From assembly GCA_910574995.1 (NCBI GenBank), contig CAJTCS010000008.1, positions 116,998 through 180,997 of the forward strand: a stretch of DNA of 64,000 nucleotides, given 5' to 3'. The DNA is from Oscillospiraceae bacterium (GTDB taxonomy: Bacteria > Bacillota > Clostridia > Oscillospirales > Acutalibacteraceae). Shown piece after piece: positions 63,538 to 64,000 of the stretch. Position 1 is the first letter of the stretch, and each line of letters opens with the position of its first letter. The notes below the pieces were generated by a model. That model worked only from the letters and a program-made list of their open reading frames with translations, made no database searches and was not told the DNA's origin. A program made the position numbers and the translations under genes.

Positions 63538-63600
63538 TATAAGAAAAAGTGGTCCCTCACTTTTGCGGAGCGGTGTAGTATTACGTCGCTCTATTTTTTA
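63538..63600 (+). ncRNA. Candidate small antisense RNA
   Basis: A 60-nt transcript is predicted from the promoter at 63503. It contains the stem AAAAGTG/CACTTTT (63545-63564) and a terminator GAGCG/CGCTC followed by TATTTTTT. Short, strongly promoted, structured RNAs beside phage lysis genes are often antitoxins of type I toxin systems. No toxin is proved on the opposite strand. Confidence 0.55.
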
Positions 63601-63662
63601 TTGCCTTATGAAGATAGTCCGGCTTCCCTTGTTTGGAAAAGTCGAGGATTTTTTCTCTGCTT

Positions 63663-63977
63663 TTAAAATAGCTGGACTGTATATTCCACAGGTGTGATGT
63701 CCTCCACGTCGTCTCCAGCCTTCTGCAGCAGGTTCAGCTCGGAAATCGTAAAAAGCTCCAGCCGCCCGCTCTTGCTCTCTGAGGGCAGCAGCGGCACGAC
63801 AAAGAACATCCTGTTTAAGAGTATCGAATCATTTTCAAATACATCCTCGTGGCACAGTTGAAAGCCCAGGACCGCTTCCTGGTCTTTCGGTACGGCGTTT
63901 GCCACCGCCTTTTCCTGGAACCAGGAAAGGTAGCGCCTATAGGCTTCATCAAAGGAATAACCGTCTTTTACGCTCAT
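63663..63977 (-). CDS. Hypothetical protein, 104 aa
   Basis: Start ATG at 63977 behind GGGGG. MSVKDGYSFDEAYRRYLSWF, then GFQLCHEDVFENDSILLNRM. An acidic, soluble protein of unknown function. The upstream context is outside the window. Confidence 0.6.
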   Translation of the reverse strand: MSVKDGYSFDEAYRRYLSWFQEKAVANAVPKDQEAVLGFQLCHEDVFENDSILLNRMFFVVPLLPSESKSGRLELFTISELNLLQKAGDDVEDITPVEYTVQLF

Positions 63978-64000
63978 GCAGAACATCCCCCTAAGTAGGC

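Overview
The window looks like accessory DNA of a gut-type Clostridia (Eubacteriales, Oscillospiraceae or Lachnospiraceae style). Evidence: AGGAGG ribosome-binding sites throughout, clostridial conjugative-element families (PcfJ/PcfK, DUF3847, KTR, TnpV, LtrC-like), a UvrX/YolD SOS cassette with Firmicutes LexA boxes, and a Clostridia-type flagellin. The only intact chromosomal landmark is tRNA-Trp at 41788-41863 (minus).

Region 1, about 1-27.5 kb, is one long minus-strand mobile element. Its genes are a large serine recombinase cut by the window edge, an ImmA/IrrE-type metallopeptidase, PcfJ and PcfK, SSB, a secreted SLH protein, a P4/D5-type primase-helicase, two very large unknown proteins, a TOPRIM protein, an ArdC/LtrC-N-like protein, a short VirD4-type ATPase, a ClpP-like protease and an Rpn-type nuclease. 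Non-coding structure is unusually rich: a 250-bp repeat in three places, a 3 x 211-bp tandem array before the primase, a block of perfect inverted repeats, and a probable 180-nt RNA. No relaxase or VirB4 is visible in this part.

Region 2, 29.0-41.8 kb, is a separate element of about 12.8 kb with clear ends. It sits in the 3' end of tRNA-Trp and leaves a 45-bp copy of that end at 29003-29047. It carries a frameshifted repA, an oriT-like region, mobC, a serine resolvase, ParB, Xis and a tyrosine integrase. Its cargo is a flagellar filament cassette: a catalytic-domain-less resolvase relative with two helix-turn-helix repeats, CsrA, a 695-aa flagellin, a glycosyltransferase and a methyltransferase. 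The inference is that the element delivers an alternative flagellin with its own regulators and modification enzymes. This is the most interesting system in the window.

Region 3, 41.9-49.7 kb, is a patchwork: IS30 and integrase remnants, a second Rpn protein with a 12-bp tandem repeat, the uvrX operon with a LexA-embedded promoter, and a TetR/esterase pair. It ends in a third, inverted copy of the tRNA-Trp 3' end (49640-49683).

Region 4, 49.8-64 kb, holds an intact Crp/Fnr - ferredoxin - hybrid cluster protein (hcp) module for nitrosative stress with a perfect 16-bp operator. Around it are scars of older conjugative elements: a TnpX-type recombinase tail, a ClpX zinc finger, relaxase pieces, an LtrC-like protein with a TnpV gene overprinted in another frame, a sigma factor, an ABC ATPase, and a VaFE/CnaB surface protein. 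A small phage lysis cassette and a possible antisense RNA follow.
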